From Diploptera punctata (taxonomy: Eukaryota; Arthropoda; Insecta; Blattodea; Blaberidae), in assembly GCA_030220185.1 (NCBI GenBank), contig JASPKZ010003844.1, positions 5,928,501 to 5,992,500 on the forward strand: a stretch of 64,000 nucleotides of DNA. Direction: 5' to 3'. This document shows, piece after piece, positions 51,090-62,863 of the stretch (the first letter of the stretch is position 1; each line of letters starts with the position of its first letter). Position numbers and translations under genes: made by a program. Under the pieces are notes generated by a model. The model saw only the letters and a program-made list of their open reading frames with translations, had not been told where the DNA came from and ran no database searches.

Positions 51090-51800
51090 CCATTTATCAT
51101 TTGAAGAAGTGGCCAATTTCAAGTATCTGGGAACAATAATTACAAATAAGAATGAGATGTACAGAGAAATTAAGTCTAGGCTCAATTCTGGTAATGCATG
51201 CTATTATGCATTACAGAGTCTCTTTGCATCCCAACTCCTGTCTGATTTAGAGCATCGCGCGGATCTTAAAAAATCCATTTCTGTAGATTGCAGTTTAGAC
51301 ATTAATTTAGCATTTATAGTCAACATTTCTGCTTTATGGGTCATTAATTTAGGCTTGATGTTTTTTCACAAGCCCGAAAGCTTAAAGTCCCTTCTGATTC
51401 TTTTTTTAAATTAAAAATCCATCAACTCCGACTGGGTTTATTCTGTGCATAGGATTAAGATGGATGGGTGAATGGAGAAGACTACATAACAGTGAACTAA
51501 AGGATCCTTATTGGAAACCAGATTAATAACAATTAAGTCTCATAGAGTGTGATATGCAGGGCATATGGCACAAATGGGGAATGAAAGAGCAGCATGGAAG
51601 CTCTTTGTAGGAGAACCAGAGGGACTTTACCCAGTAGGTAGTCCAAGAATGAGGTGGGAGATAACATTAACCATGAATTGAGGGAAGTAGATTATACAGG
51701 AGATAATTGGAAAACATTAACTATGATAGGATGTATGGAGAGCTTATGTCTGCATGGCCATGAACCTACTGGTTTGTTAGTGTCAGTAAGTTAGTTAATT
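51090..51800 (+). pseudogene. LINE-R relic with a 190-bp foreign insert
   Basis: HLSFEEVANFKYLGTIITNK, EIKSRLNSGNACYYALQSLF, break at 51256, unknown sequence to about 51445, then the WRRLHNSELKDP, GKPEG and GRPRMRWE equivalents to TGTTAGTGTCAGTAAGTTAG. Dead. Confidence 0.65.
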
Positions 51801-51939
51801 AGTGAAACCTTTACAAAGATCAATTCTTAATGTAGTTCTAGTTGAGATTTGTTTGGATTTCTATATGATTGACAGTTGTGAGAAAAGAGCATCTAATTTT
51901 TTTTTATGTTAAATGGTTAATTGAATCCATTGGATTATT

Positions 51940-52290
51940 TTTTTAATGCCCCAGGTTTGTCCTTTTTTGGACATTTCTGGTGTTCTCTCCTGGCATTGGC
52001 ATAATTGTAACCCACTTCTGAGGTTGGGGCACCTGGAAGGCAGGGTTACATTGCCCCGATATGGTGGATGATGATGATAGTTGTGCGCCAGGAGAGTCCT
52101 TAATTCTAAGATTGATATGAATGATGATGATTGCGATGGCCATATGATGTTCGGGGACCATTTGGGGCCTAAAGTTTCCTGACATTTGTCTTACAGGTGA
52201 AGAAAAAACCTCACCCAGGAAATTGTCCCAACCAGGGATCAAACCTGGTCCCACTGCATGACAAGGCAGCACTCTACCTTGTGGACATCC
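51940..52290 (-). mobile_element. SINE-1 (long subfamily)
   Basis: Complement: head near 52240-52290 (CAAGGTAGAGTGCTGCC-type), B box GGTTTGATCCCTGG, body ACCTGTAAGACAAATGTCAG. Confidence 0.8.
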
Positions 52291-52464
52291 ATTGGATTAT
52301 AAAATGTATCATTTTAAGTATTCCACAATTTTAAGCTTATCAGAACATGAATGGGATACATTTTTCAGCTTCATAATGATCCAACCACTTAGGTATATCA
52401 GTATTTTCTATTATATTATCCTTCATGGCTTAATTGATTGACAGGTTTCGCTACACAACATGTC

Positions 52465-53070
52465 GGCTACAGTGATCTAGTGGTTGTGCCTTGTCTCTAA
52501 TCCCGAGAGTCATGGGTTCATACCTAGCTGTGGTCAATGGATTTTTAGAGTGGAAAAGTCCTCTGGGATGGATTTTAGGCCATAGGTCCCAAATCTGAAG
52601 ATTTTCAGGCTTCTAAAAGAAGCAAAGGCTAAATAAAAATGTCTGTGTAAAATATAACCAACCTTAATACATCCAAATAATATCTTAGTTGCCTACTAGA
52701 TGTTTAGTTGAGACGATGTGCTAACCAAATGTTACTCTATTTATAAATATTCCTCTGGCATAGTGAGTAAGTTTATAAAATATATTGGGGATCTGTAGAC
52801 TTCCATTGTATTTATAGTTTCATGGGAAATAATTTTAATTTAATAGTTTTCTTTAACATTGCTATTATTAATTAATTTGATTTAGTTCTCCTTTTCGGAA
52901 TTGATTAAATATTTTCCTTTTAATTATTTCTGGATTAACAATTTTTATAGCTGGTCTTGCCATCTGTAGGTAAATAAACATAACTAAACTAGCTTGGTTA
53001 AGAAACTCCCGCTAGGGAGCCCCCATGTCTCCACATGGAACGTACAGGGTTTATACATATACTACACAAC
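52465..53070 (+). mobile_element. SINE-3 with a decayed insertion
   Basis: Head CAGTGATCTAGTGGTTGTGC, body TTTTAGGCCATAGGTCCC, 3' end CATCTGTAGGTAAATAAACA and GAAACTCCCGCTAGGGAGCC. Between about 52755 and 52965 there is unrelated AT-rich sequence with the fold-back tail motif CATGGGAAATAATTTTAATT. Confidence 0.7.
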
Positions 53071-53136
53071 ATACTTTCTGATCGCTGAAACCTAATTCCC
53101 GAAAATGTGGAGACAATTTAATTAACCCTTAAATTG

Positions 53137-53165
53137 CAATGTATCCTATATGGTACATTAGTTTA
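53137..53165. repeat. 27-bp sequence repeated at 54826-54852
   Basis: TTGCAATGTATCCTATATGG followed by TACATTA is identical at both places. It belongs to the TIR element at 54675-55595 or a relative of it, and is here followed by a LINE-R copy. Confidence 0.6.
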
Positions 53166-53169
53166 TTTA

Positions 53170-53875
53170 CTAATAAAAACTAACTCACTAGCTCTATTGA
53201 ACTCATAGGTTCATGGCCACGTGGTCATAAGCTCTCCATACATCCCTATCCTGAGGTAATGTTTTCCAATCATATACTCCCACATCATTCTTGGTCTATG
53301 AACTGGGCATTTTCCCTCTGGTTTTCCTACAAGAAGCTTCCATGCACGCCTTTCATTCCCCATTTGTGTCACATGTCCTGCCCATGCAGTCTATGAGACT
53401 TAACTGTGCTTATTATATCTGGCTTCCTATACATACCATATAGCTCACTATTGGGTAATTTTCTCCATTCGCCTGTCTGTTCTCTTTTTAGCCCAAACAT
53501 TTTTCTAAGAACTTTATTCGCAAATACTCATAATCTTCTTTCCTCCCTTTAAAGTAAGAGTCCATGTTTCACTTCCATATAATGTAACTGATAGCATAAC
53601 TGTTTTATATATTTTCAGTTTAAAATTTTTTGAAAGGAGTTGGAATGACAAGATATGCATAATAGCATGCATTTCCAGAATTGAACCTATGTTTAATTTC
53701 TGTGCGCATCTTTTCCTATTTGTAATATAATTGTTCCTAGATATTCGAATTTAGCCACTTCTTAAAAATTTCCCTCATTTGTCATTAGTTGTCGATTTCC
53801 ACATATAATGCATTTCTATATGAGAACATATATGTAGTTTTATTGATGTTTACTTCCAGTCCCAATTTAATAATG
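53170..53875 (-). pseudogene. LINE-R relic
   Basis: The complement starts at the tail (CTAACTCACTAGCTCTATTG) and gives, in reading direction, GLEVNINKTTYMFSYRN, AKFEYLGTI, YGSETWTLTL and GRPRMMW. Frameshifted. Confidence 0.65.
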
Positions 53876-53879
53876 AAGT

Positions 53880-54261
53880 AATGGTAAAATTAATCTGTAG
53901 ATATTGTGTTAAATTATACAATAATATGCAAATAGATAACGGTTATACATGATTTGTTTTCACTGTGGTCTGGCACTTACTGTGTTTTGTGTCATGATTT
54001 ATTTTAAGATTGTATCTTAATCTGATAGACGTACTGTATGTATGTAGGCCTATATATATGGAATTTGTGTATATGTGTGTTTTGTGCCTTTTAAGTTACA
54101 TAAAGCATTTTAAAATCATTTTTAATATCTCATTGTAATTTTAGCAAATTCTGAAGAAATTCGGCTACTGAGGTTGTTCTCTCTAAAAGATTTTTGAAAA
54201 AGTTTTACAGATCTTCACCGATCATATCTAATGGATACTGAAAATTACCATAACCAAAATT

Positions 54262-54316
<55 letters not shown>

Positions 54317-54674
54317 ATGCGCGTTTCTCTGTCTGTCAGTCAATGCTCTAGTGCCCACAATATACTAATGTCAAATTACACAACAATATGTTAATAGGTA
54401 ATAAGTAACAACTTTAGTTTATGCATAATTGTTTTCACTACAGTCTGACACTTTTTAATAAGCTGGTATCAGATATTGGGTTTCTCCAATTTAACACAGG
54501 AATTGTATATATTCTATAAACCAGCAAAAAGGTACAGTAAATTATACTTTTGAGGAATTTGCTTAGTTTATGCAATTCTTGGGTGATGGATTTTTGCTAC
54601 ATAATTAGTGGTGTTTTGATACATACCTTTATGTACATATTTTGTGAGATAATACTGCATTAAAGTCTAGTCTA
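53880..54674. other. Intron sequence with a microsatellite and a diverged direct repeat
   Basis: 53890-54000 and 54358-54450 share TCAAATTACACAACAATATG-like and TTGTTTTCACTACAGTCTG-like sequence in the same order, so one is a decayed copy of the other. The microsatellite lies between them. Confidence 0.5.
54266..54315. repeat. (TG)25 microsatellite
   Basis: Uninterrupted TG dinucleotides, followed by CATGCGCG. Confidence 0.97.
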
Positions 54675-55595
54675 TATTCTAATTCCGAGCTAAGTTCAAT
54701 TTGTACTGTAAACAAATTTGCATAAGGTATTACATTGCCAATTCCATCTGTTTGGGGGATCCTGGTGCTACTTTTACCTGCCAAATGACTGAATTGTGTA
54801 CGGAACTGTCATCAATAGAAACATTGCAATGTATCCTATATGGTACATTAGGCAATTGTATTTTACGGGAAATAAGACTGAATACAAGGTAAGATGATAC
54901 CATTAATTAATGAATTAATTAATTAGGAACTTCCATTTCTTATTTATTTATTTATGGAAAAATTATATAAGGGCCTATCTAATAAGACATTTATGCTTTT
55001 TCTATGATGTCTGTAGATATTCTTTAATAATTAATAAAAACTGATCTGTATCTCACCTCATATTTCATGTTCTTCAAGCATGGAACCACAGTTTCTGGAG
55101 GCATCCCTTCCATCTTCAGCCATAACCATATTCTTCATATACAATTTTATTACAAGGGCTGTATATTCTGCTGTTATTTTCACCACATTCTCAATGGCTA
55201 ATGTAGGATATTTTTCACTAAACTATTTGAAAATATTAAAAATATTATTTCTATCCAATTTCCAAACGATTTCATTACCAATGTTCTTAAGAAAGTATAC
55301 AGAAAGTGGCCATTTATAAACAATAGAAATCCCAACATATTCTGCATTCTATATGTGTAAGAATATAACAATGCTTATTTGTGTATTAAAATTGCAGTTA
55401 TATGTTTTAATATTCTCCCATATAACTTATGTAGACTTGTTCTAGAAAATATATTTTTTTATTTCCATTATTTTGAGTGTTAGAAAGCGAACTAAAATTT
55501 CTTACACGTGTAAAGGTAAAAACATTATTCCACCAATGAAAATACCATACATTTGCTTTGTTTACATTCCAATGGGATCTTAGCTCAGAAGAGGT
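54675..55595. mobile_element. TIR DNA element with transposase remnant
   Basis: The left end CCGAGCTAAGTTCAATTTGT...ACTGTAAACAAA and the inverted right end CTGAGCTAAGATCCCATTGG...AATGTAAACAAAGC are TIRs of about 35 bp. Inside, 55150-55320 on the reverse strand resembles the 62657-62863 ORF. A PLE-type arm (55030-55140, ATCTCACCTCATATTTCATG) has been inserted. Confidence 0.6.
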
Positions 55596-55849
55596 ATAGT
55601 TTATAAAATATTGTTTAATATACAACTGAAAATACAAACCTGGCCTTCAATTTGTTTGTATCTAGGAAATTTATTAAACTCCAAATTTGGCTAACTTTGA
55701 TTCTTGTGTGCTTCATATGTGAAAGGAAATTACAACTGTACAGTCATCAAATTTAGTCGAACATGGATTTTATGGGTATAAGAGAGAACACAAATTTATA
55801 TCTTCTGCTGTACATTTTATCTGATATGAGAATACAATTTAAAATAAAA

Positions 55850-56610
55850 TTCTTTACATCTTACCTCATATCTTCTCTTCTTTTTTAGACCTGTTTCGTA
55901 ATCTAAATGGTTACATCTTCAGTAATTTCATGACTACTGTTCTATTGTCTAGGAGCACTGCTTCTCCATCTGTTGGTGGACCAATAAACATTCCATTCAA
56001 ATAACCATTTTTCTTTCATATTTTTTTTAATTTAGATTTTTTTTCCAAACAATGAGCTCCTTAGATTTTTCTATTTGGTTTATTAAACTTGTCTTTCTTT
56101 CAGTTTGATGTTTTTTATGACCATGCATGAGCAGCTACTGCTGATTTCTTCAATTCTCCATTTTGGACATTACTAACATGTTCCTTCAGTCTGGTTTTCA
56201 AATTTATTTTTGTTTATGTTTTACATAGGGAGAACATAAATAAATTTGAAAACCAGATCGAAGGAATATCTTAGGAATGTCAAATAATGGGGAATTGGAA
56301 AAAATGGCAATTCTTGCTTATTCAGAAAAGCATCAAATTGAAAGAAAGGCTAGTATAAAACAAATAGAAAATCCTAAGGAGCTCACTGTTTGGAAAAAAT
56401 CCACATTCAAGAACTAAAAAAGAAAAATTAATGAATTTTGAAATTCCTGGAGAAGTTGATTTGATTGGGAGGTTCATCAGTCCACCAACAGATGGAGTAA
56501 TCAGTGCTTCTGTATGACGGAACATGTCACATAACTACTGAAGATATAACCACCAAGGTTACATAACCTGTCTAATTAGAAGACAGGATATGAGGTGAGA
56601 TGGAAAGAAT
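55850..56610. mobile_element. 760-bp PLE fold-back next to a CK2 exon
   Basis: The two arms meet near 56227 (TTATTTTTGTTTATGTTTTAC). The left arm starts ACATCTTACCTCATATCTTC; the right arm ends ACAGGATATGAGGTGAGATG. Each arm encodes the GIY-YIG-distal PLE segment (TRSKEYLRN...AYSEKHQIERKASIKQIENP). The last paired base is about 100 bp before the exon at 56710. Confidence 0.8.
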
Positions 56611-56625
56611 TAGTTTTAAATTTAA

Positions 56626-56982
<357 letters not shown>

Positions 56983-56992
56983 TAATGTTAAG

Positions 56993-57305
56993 ACCGCGGT
57001 GGTCTAGTGGTTATCTTCCTTACCTCTGGTACCACGTTCAAACCTAGTCGGGGTCAATTTTTTTATTATTATTTTTAGGATGGAAAAATCCAAAGAGCAA
57101 GTCCTCTGGACGGGACTTTAAACAGTGGGTCCCGAGCATGAAAATTTTGAGGCTCGTGAAGAACCTTAATCCTGAACAAAAAGACCTCTAAGCAAAATTT
57201 ACCAACCTTCATCATTCTAGTAATACCTTTATCGCCTACTAGATGTCTCATTATGTCAGTATGTTTACTGGATATTATCATGACATCTGTAAGGAAATAA
57301 GCATA
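56993..57305 (+). mobile_element. SINE-3
   Basis: Head CGGTGGTCTAGTGGTTATCT, B-box ACGTTCAAACCTAG, body GGACGGGACTTTAAACAGTG, end CATCTGTAAGGAAATAAGCA. Confidence 0.8.
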
Positions 57306-57589
57306 ATTAATTTTTTTTAATAAATAACGCTTGAATCATGAATCAAATGCCAGACTACTGACTGTACATCAGTGTGCAGTCCATTACACCATTCAAGACC
57401 CAATACAAACACTAAAACTTTCTTTCCACATTTACAATTCTCTTACATCTGAAGGCAGATAGCTACAGCTATTACAATGCCATCAGACGACTTTTTTTCA
57501 AAATATTTTTAATATTCTACATTATTTTTAAGCGATAAAGTTTAATATTTTGATAGTTTGTTATATTTAATTTAAAATGTTCCCATCCT

Positions 57590-58140
57590 GGACAAAAAAA
57601 TTTCAAAAAGTTTAATATAAGATTGGCACTGAAGAACGAATACAGCCTAAATAGGATAATTAAAATCGATAAAAACAAAAAAAAAATAAAGAAGAAAACA
57701 AATCAGGAGGTTATCAGATCAAATGCAGGGACTGTGACAATCTTTACATAGGAAAAACAAAAAGAAATTTGAAAACAAGGGTGAAAGAACATCTTAGAAA
57801 TGTCAAAAATGGTAAAGTGGAAAAGTCAGCAGTAGCTGCTCATGCTTGGTTCGAAAAACATCTAATTGAATCAAAAGCAAGTCTAATTAAACAAATAGAA
57901 AAAACTCAGTTTGGGGAAAAATCCACATTCAAAAAAACAAGAAAAAAACTTATGAACTTTAAAATTCCCATGGATTGTGACTGGATCCGGAGGTTTATCG
58001 GTCCACCAACAGAGGGAAGAAGTAGTAGTTCATCTGATCGACATAACATCAGTCAACAAGAAAGTATTGAAGATGAAGCTGCCAAGACTTAGAAACCGTG
58101 GTCTACTTAGAAGACTGAATATGAGGTAAGGTATGAAGCA
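57590..58140 (+). pseudogene. PLE relic: GIY-YIG, C-terminus and 3' ribozyme motif
   Basis: SGGYQIKCRDCDNLYIGKTK (GIY changed to GGY), RNLKTRVKEHLRNVKNGKVE, KSAVAAHAWFEKHLIESKAS and IRRFIGPPTEGRSSSSSDRH, then NISQQESIEDEAAKT with an open frame of 107 codons (57769-58092). Closest to the 36995-40205 copy. A four-residue deletion after IEKT removes part of the LTVWEKIH block. Confidence 0.8.
58061..58108 (+). ncRNA. Hammerhead-like motif, mutated core
   Basis: Helix I AGTA/TACT is kept and helix III ACC/GGT with C is kept, but the heptamer is TTGAAGA (C3 is U) and helix II is reduced to about 3 pairs. Probably dead. Confidence 0.4.
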
Positions 58141-58149
58141 TTTTAATTT

Positions 58150-58250
58150 AATCCTCTTTTGAGTCTGGACAAGCTGAAGATAAAACAGAGACTTTTGAAA
58201 CACATCCTAAAAGAAATAAACAAATATGAGGTAAGATGACAAAAGATTAA
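58150..58250 (+). mobile_element. Solo arm with hammerhead-like core
   Basis: CTGAAGA 58174-58180, U, AAAA/TTTT around CAGAGAC, GAAACACATC 58197-58206, then AAATATGAGGTAAGATGAC. No inverted partner nearby. Confidence 0.45.
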
Positions 58251-58439
58251 TTTGTTGTTCTTCCATTGTTTATCGTACTTGTATGGTTCATCCTTTGCCA
58301 TCCATTCTCATCTGAATCTGCTGCCAGCAGATCATGAAGAGTCATTGAAAAAAGTGCATAGAGGGGAAAAAAGGGAATGGGTTAGTGCATAATGATACTT
58401 TGGTTTTCTTGACTTGAAGAACTGTATACATAATAAATA

Positions 58440-58590
58440 AGTTTGCCTATATTCATCTTACCTCATAAATTAGTTGTTTCTTGTAAGGCACATTTCAAAG
58501 CTTACTTAACATCATCGTCAGTTGGTACTTGAAACACATCTTACATGAAACGACTAATTTATGAGGTAAGATGAATACAGGCGTGGCCTT
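58440..58590. mobile_element. Fold-back, 30-bp arms
   Basis: CTATATTCATCTTACCTCAT followed by AAATTAGT is inverted at 58550-58580 (ACTAATTT, ATGAGGTAAGATGAATACAG). GAAACACATC in the loop recalls the hammerhead family, but CTGANGA is absent. Confidence 0.6.
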
Positions 58591-58639
58591 TTGCCCTTGC
58601 TCTTAAATCATATACATGGATAGAATACTCCAAGATTGG

Positions 58640-59430
58640 CGAAAGATGAGACATGGTTTTATCCAAATTAATAGAAACCATAAAATAGACTCTGCTTTTT
58701 GCAGATGATTTGGTATTAATAGCTCCAACAGAAAACAGATTTACAGTATTCTATACACAATTTTAATATAATTGCAAAAAGGTACAATATGGAAATCAAT
58801 ACAAAGAAAACTAAAGTTATGACCTTTTGTGGGAAATACCCTGTATCTAGCAAAAAATTTTTTTGGATGATGAAATTTTAGAACGAGTAAACAAATTTAA
58901 TTATTTGGGTTATAATTTAACAAGATGAATCTGATATATCAAAGAAAATCACAAATTTTACAAAAACAACGGGGATAATTAACAGTATAATGAAACCATC
59001 TTTAGTACAGAAGAACACAAGATTACGGCTTTATAAGGTTCTCGCAAGACCCGTATTAAGATATGGTTGTGAAGCATGGACAATACGAAGAAGAGATGAA
59101 AACCGAATAACAGCAAATGAGATGTGATTTATGCGCTGTACAGCAGGCTACACAAAGTGGGACCATAAAAGAAATGAGGAAATTATGGAAGAGTTTGATG
59201 TAGAACCCATTCTTCACCATATACAAAACTACCAGAACAACTGGAAAGCCCATCTTCAATGAATGCCGTCTCATAGAATTCCAAAAGCCATACTTCGCTA
59301 CTGCCCCCAAGGCAAAAGATAGCTGGGATGTCCAAAAAAGTGCTGGATGGAAGATTCCTCTTTGAGACCGTAACAGGCCACACGGCATAATACTTGCATT
59401 GATGATGATGATGATGATGAATACATGCCG
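58640..59430 (+). pseudogene. LINE-G relic with (GAT)n tail
   Basis: FADDLVLIAPTENRFTV (FADD box near 58700), KRYNMEINTKKTKVMTFCGK, NKFNYLGYNLT, KPSLVQKNTRLRLYKVLARP, VLRYGCEAWTIRRRDENR, MRCTAGYTKWDHKRNEEIME. It ends GATGATGATGATGATGATGA at 59401-59419. At least four frameshifts or stops. Confidence 0.75.
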
Positions 59431-59532
59431 AACTTATTTACTAAGTAGAACATTATAATGTTACTTCCTAAAGTATTTTCATAACTGTGTACATATTTGG
59501 GTTGTTTTCAATAGCCTTGTTTTTTGTTTCAG

Positions 59533-59735
59533 ATGTATGACTATTCATTGGATATGTGGTCACTTGGGTGTATGTTGGCTAGCATGATCTTCAGGAAAGA
59601 GCCTTTTTTCCATGGTCACGATAATTACGATCAATTGGTTCGCATTGCGAAGGTGCTTGGAACAGAAGAATTATTTGAATATTTAGAAAAATATCACATA
59701 GAACTTGATCCTAGGTTTCATGACATTCTTGGCAG
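59533..59735 (+). CDS. CkIIalpha: Protein kinase CK2 alpha, C-lobe exon
   Basis: 67 codons plus two bases of an Arg codon, human-numbering residues 208-275. [20 protein letters not shown] (helix F, with the structural D of DMWS), [47 protein letters not shown]. Acceptor TTTGTTTCAG ends at 59532; donor GTTAGT starts at 59736, phase 2. [13 protein letters not shown] differs from the human and fly wording but keeps the pattern. The preceding intron is 2.6 kb and the following 3.7 kb. Confidence 0.97.
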
Positions 59736-59824
59736 GTTAGTATTACTAACTAAACCCGACCACACTTCACTGTGGCTCTAATCTGATATGAAATTAATGG
59801 GAAAGTAAATTTTATTTATTTATT

Positions 59825-60075
59825 TTAGGATCGTTTTTGTTATATACATGGGTATCCTCAACCAAAATATACATTTTTTTTCTCTTCCACACTTCCCGGT
59901 TTTGCGTGTCTGCTTCTATCATATTTCTCTTCATGTTTTGCATTCCCTTTATCCACATTGACTTTGGTCTACCACATTTCCCTTTTCCAGGAGGTGTCCA
60001 TTTCAATACTTCTGTGTTTGTTTCTGTGTCCCCTCTTCTCATTATATGCCCATTCCATCATATCCGAGGCTATAT
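59825..60075 (-). pseudogene. LINE C-terminal fragment
   Basis: Reverse-strand open frame MRRGDTETNTEVLKWTPPGK, GKCGRPKSMWIKGMQNMKRN, MIEADTQNREVWKRKK, preceded by the GHI-type block. A WTPPGK...GRPK...W tail typical of RTE-like elements. Different family from LINE-R and LINE-G. Confidence 0.6.
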
Positions 60076-60089
60076 ATTTTGGTTTTTTA

Positions 60090-60455
60090 GCATTAATTTT
60101 TTTTTTACAATGTATGAGGAGCTGGCCCACAGCATCAACCCCCAACCTGGAGACCAGAGACTTTTTGTGGATTGCACCATAGATGAGTTGCTTTCACTGC
60201 AGCTAAAAGTCTGATCCACCCTTTATTGCCTCATCCACCGTCTACACCTTACCATAGGTCTACTACTCTGCTGAATCCGCCATTGGAGTCTTCGCTGTAA
60301 CCCTGGCTAGGGACCCTTACAAAGTAAGGGTCATCTGAACCTAGGTTTCTAACGGTGTTACTCCTCTCTCACCCGCTCTTCTTTTCTCATCTGGACTTGG
60401 GACCGGCAAAGGTGAAGTTAATAAGTAAATAAAATTATTATTATTATGAGTCAAA
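60090..60455 (+). repeat. Unclassified element with (ATT)n tail
   Basis: GC-richer than its surroundings. Includes CAGCATCAACCCCCAACCTG and ends AAGTAAATAAAATTATTATTATTATG. Probably a SINE or the 3' end of a LINE; no tRNA head seen. Confidence 0.4.
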
Positions 60456-60589
60456 ACAACCTAACTCATAATAATTAAAATAAACCTCATGCTGTTACTT
60501 CCTTTAAATATTGAATAAAAGTATTCTAGTGAACATAGAATTACAAAGATAACACATCATTCAATTCAATACCCTGCCTTGCATTGCTT

Positions 60590-60860
60590 TGGTTATGTGA
60601 ATTCAAATGAAACGAAGGATTTTTTTTTAGAGATTTTTTTAATTGTAAAGCTAGTGGATTGACTGCATTTTTTGTTTGTTTTTGCATAAACATAAAGTTC
60701 AGTCGGTTTCCAACTCTGGAGCATGCGACGTATAATTGTCCATGAGAGAAGACAATTGTTTTCTAAATTCAAATCATACACTTGCAAAGATTCCCCTTGG
60801 TGCTTTATTGGTAGTCACGGTGAATGCAAGGCATATTGGAAATTGAGATTGTTTGAACTC
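60590..60860 (-). pseudogene. Helitron helicase C-terminal relic
   Basis: On the reverse strand FQFPICLAFTVTTNKAPRG (the helicase motif usually read as AF..TINKAQGQ) is followed in another frame by LQVYDLNLENNCLLSWTIIR, then RMLQSWKPTELYVYAKTNKK. These parallel the LENP.FSHGQLYVA.SRVG.P..L block of Rep/helicase Helitron proteins. The R-for-Q change and frameshifts make it dead. No Helitron 3' hairpin was identified. Confidence 0.65.
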
Positions 60861-60872
60861 GAACATGCACAT

Positions 60873-61030
60873 ATTTGAATGCAACATTGTGTCGAAATTT
60901 TATTTTACTATAAAAACACATGCATATCTGAATGCAATGTTGTGTCAATATTTGTTTCAAAATTTTATTTCACTTTAAAAAACACATGCATGTCTGAATG
61001 CAATGTTGTGTCAAGATTTGAAGTCAATTG
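60873..61030. repeat. About 70-bp tandem repeat, two and a half units
   Basis: TGAATGCAATGTTGTGTCAA recurs near 60920, 60996 and, diverged, 60877, separated by ATTTTATTTCACT-type sequence and ACACATGCAT. Confidence 0.7.
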
Positions 61031-61264
61031 ACTACTTTTCATGCGAGCATAAAATATGCAGGCTGAATTTTATATATAGTGTTGCTGAGCTATTTGAAGG
61101 CTTTGCACAAGAGAGGGACATAACTATTTTGGATTTGCCTTACAGTTCAGAGTGCTAAGTTCAAATTGTTGACCTTCTTGATATGTTATGCAAGAATAAT
61201 GGCAAGACCTAGTGGTTTTTAGGATTAATTTACATGATATTAAAGGGAAGGGGAAAAAGGTACT

Positions 61265-61580
61265 AATCCATCCATAGTAATTCTGCCCGAGGGCAGGTCT
61301 TTCACTGCAATCATAGCATTTTCATGCTATGCTTTGCTGCTTTACTAGGAAATTGTAGGTGTGGTAGCTTTCCACACCATGAAGGATGATGATGACGATA
61401 ATGATAAGGATAATGATGGCCATATGATTTCAGAGACCGTTTGGGCCTTAAAATTTTCCTGACATTTGTCTTACAGGTGAGGAAAAACCTCACCCAAAAA
61501 AAGCTGTCCCGACCAGGGATTGAACCCAGGCCCGCTGCGTGACAAGGCTGCACGCTACCTCGAGACCACAGCGGTGGACA
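61265..61580 (-). mobile_element. SINE-1 (short subfamily)
   Basis: Complement of the same subfamily as 11953-12285. End CCATCCATAGTAATTCTGCC at 61267, head at 61550-61578 (ACCTCGAGACCACAGCGGTG). Confidence 0.85.
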
Positions 61581-61714
61581 GAATATTAAAATAAGCCAAA
61601 AAAAGAGGGGGACAAAGAAAGTGATGTTTCTTTTGTAGCCCATAATTTATGAAAAATTGATTGTTTACATTAAACATGCTATACTATTTGCAAGCTAAGT
61701 TCAGTTGCACTGTA

Positions 61715-61985
61715 AACAAACTTTTTTTTTCTAATGCCACCAGGTTGTCTTTTATGACATTTCTGGCTTTCTCCCCAGGCATTGGCAGAATTGTAAACCA
61801 TTTCTTAGGTTGGGGCATCTGGAAGGCAGAGTTATGTTACCCTGATATGATGGGTTATAAATTATAATGAGGCGCTAGGAATCTAAATTCCAGACCATGG
61901 GCAGGAATAGTTCCCTTTAAGAAAAAAATTCATGTTGTCTGGCCAGGAATTGAACCTGGGACCTCATGAACAGTAATCAGTAATT
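61715..61985 (-). mobile_element. SINE-1 scrap and tRNA-like head
   Basis: CATTTCTGGCTTTCTCCCCA and GGTTGGGGCATCTGGAAGG match the long subfamily 3' part. GGCCAGGAATTGAACCTGGG near 61940 is an inverted B box. Confidence 0.5.
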
Positions 61986-61989
61986 AAGT

Positions 61990-62250
61990 TATGTGGTAGA
62001 AAAATAACCTATGAGGTTTATTTTAATTTTGTTTAGTTGTTTCTTGACTCGCCTCATACTTCTTAACTCCCTCGCAGATCCAGATTTCATCACTGTATTT
62101 GTGACATTCTCAATGCTGTTCACGTTCACAACTAAACATGAACAGCATTGAGAATGTCACATATACAGTGACGAAATCTGGATCTGCGAGGGAGTTAAGA
62201 GTATGAAGTGAGTCAGAAACAACTCAACAAAAGTAGTCAGTATTGCTGAC
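61990..62250. mobile_element. Fold-back with degenerate hammerhead core
   Basis: Arms GTTGTTTCTTGACTCGCCTC...GATCCAGATTTC and the inverse at 62165-62230. The right arm has helix II GTCAC/GTGAC, GAAATCTGGATC (GAA, helix III ATC/GAT, C), but the heptamer reads TTGAGAA. The tail AAATAACCTATGAGGTTTAT is at the left. Confidence 0.65.
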
Positions 62251-62656
62251 CATTAGCCCATGAGGCTGGTCATTGTAAACAAACTTACATAAGGCATTAC
62301 TCCGTCTATTGGGGGAACTGTACTACTACTTTTACCTGTTAACAATGAAACATTGTTCTTTCATAACATCATATTTTAAGGGAAATAAGACTGAATACAA
62401 GATAAGATAGTATCAATTAGGAACTTCCTCGATTACATATTATTTATGACAAGGAAAAAATTATTATAAAAAAATTATTGGCCTACCTAATCAGAATCAT
62501 ATAAGACATGGGTTCCTTGAAGTGGATCTATTTCCTCCTGATAATTGGGGAGTCAACAATGGTGTCATATAAATTATCAGAATTTTTCCTCTATCCCTCC
62601 ACAGATTTACTCTTTTTCCCAGGAGTCCCTTACTTACAATTTCATATGAACAGAAT

Positions 62657-62863
62657 TTACGTTCCATGCTGACTACCTGTAAATTCTGCTGTTATTTTCA
62701 CCACATCCTCGAAGGCTAATATAGGATATTTTTCAATAATCTGTTTGAAAACATTCAAAATAATTTGTTTCTCTCTGCTTATCAAATGCTTTCCTTTTTG
62801 ATGCTTTAAAAAATTCTGCAGAAATGGAAATTTTGAAAAAACTGAAATCGCAACATTCTGCAA
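62657..62863 (-). pseudogene. Transposase N-terminal remnant
   Basis: 68 codons read SFSKFPFLQNFLKHQKGKHL, ISREKQIILNVFKQIIEKYP, ILAFEDVVKITAEFTGS. The S.EKQ.ILNVF.....YP....VVK.TAE.TG pattern resembles the helix-turn-helix start of IS630-like (DDE) transposases from insects. It is truncated before any catalytic residue. Confidence 0.5.

Noticed and set aside
59736..59781. Readthrough of the CK2 exon to a stop at 59779-59781
   Set aside because: The GT donor at 59736 restores the conserved RHSKKRW junction with 63465; readthrough would truncate the kinase domain.
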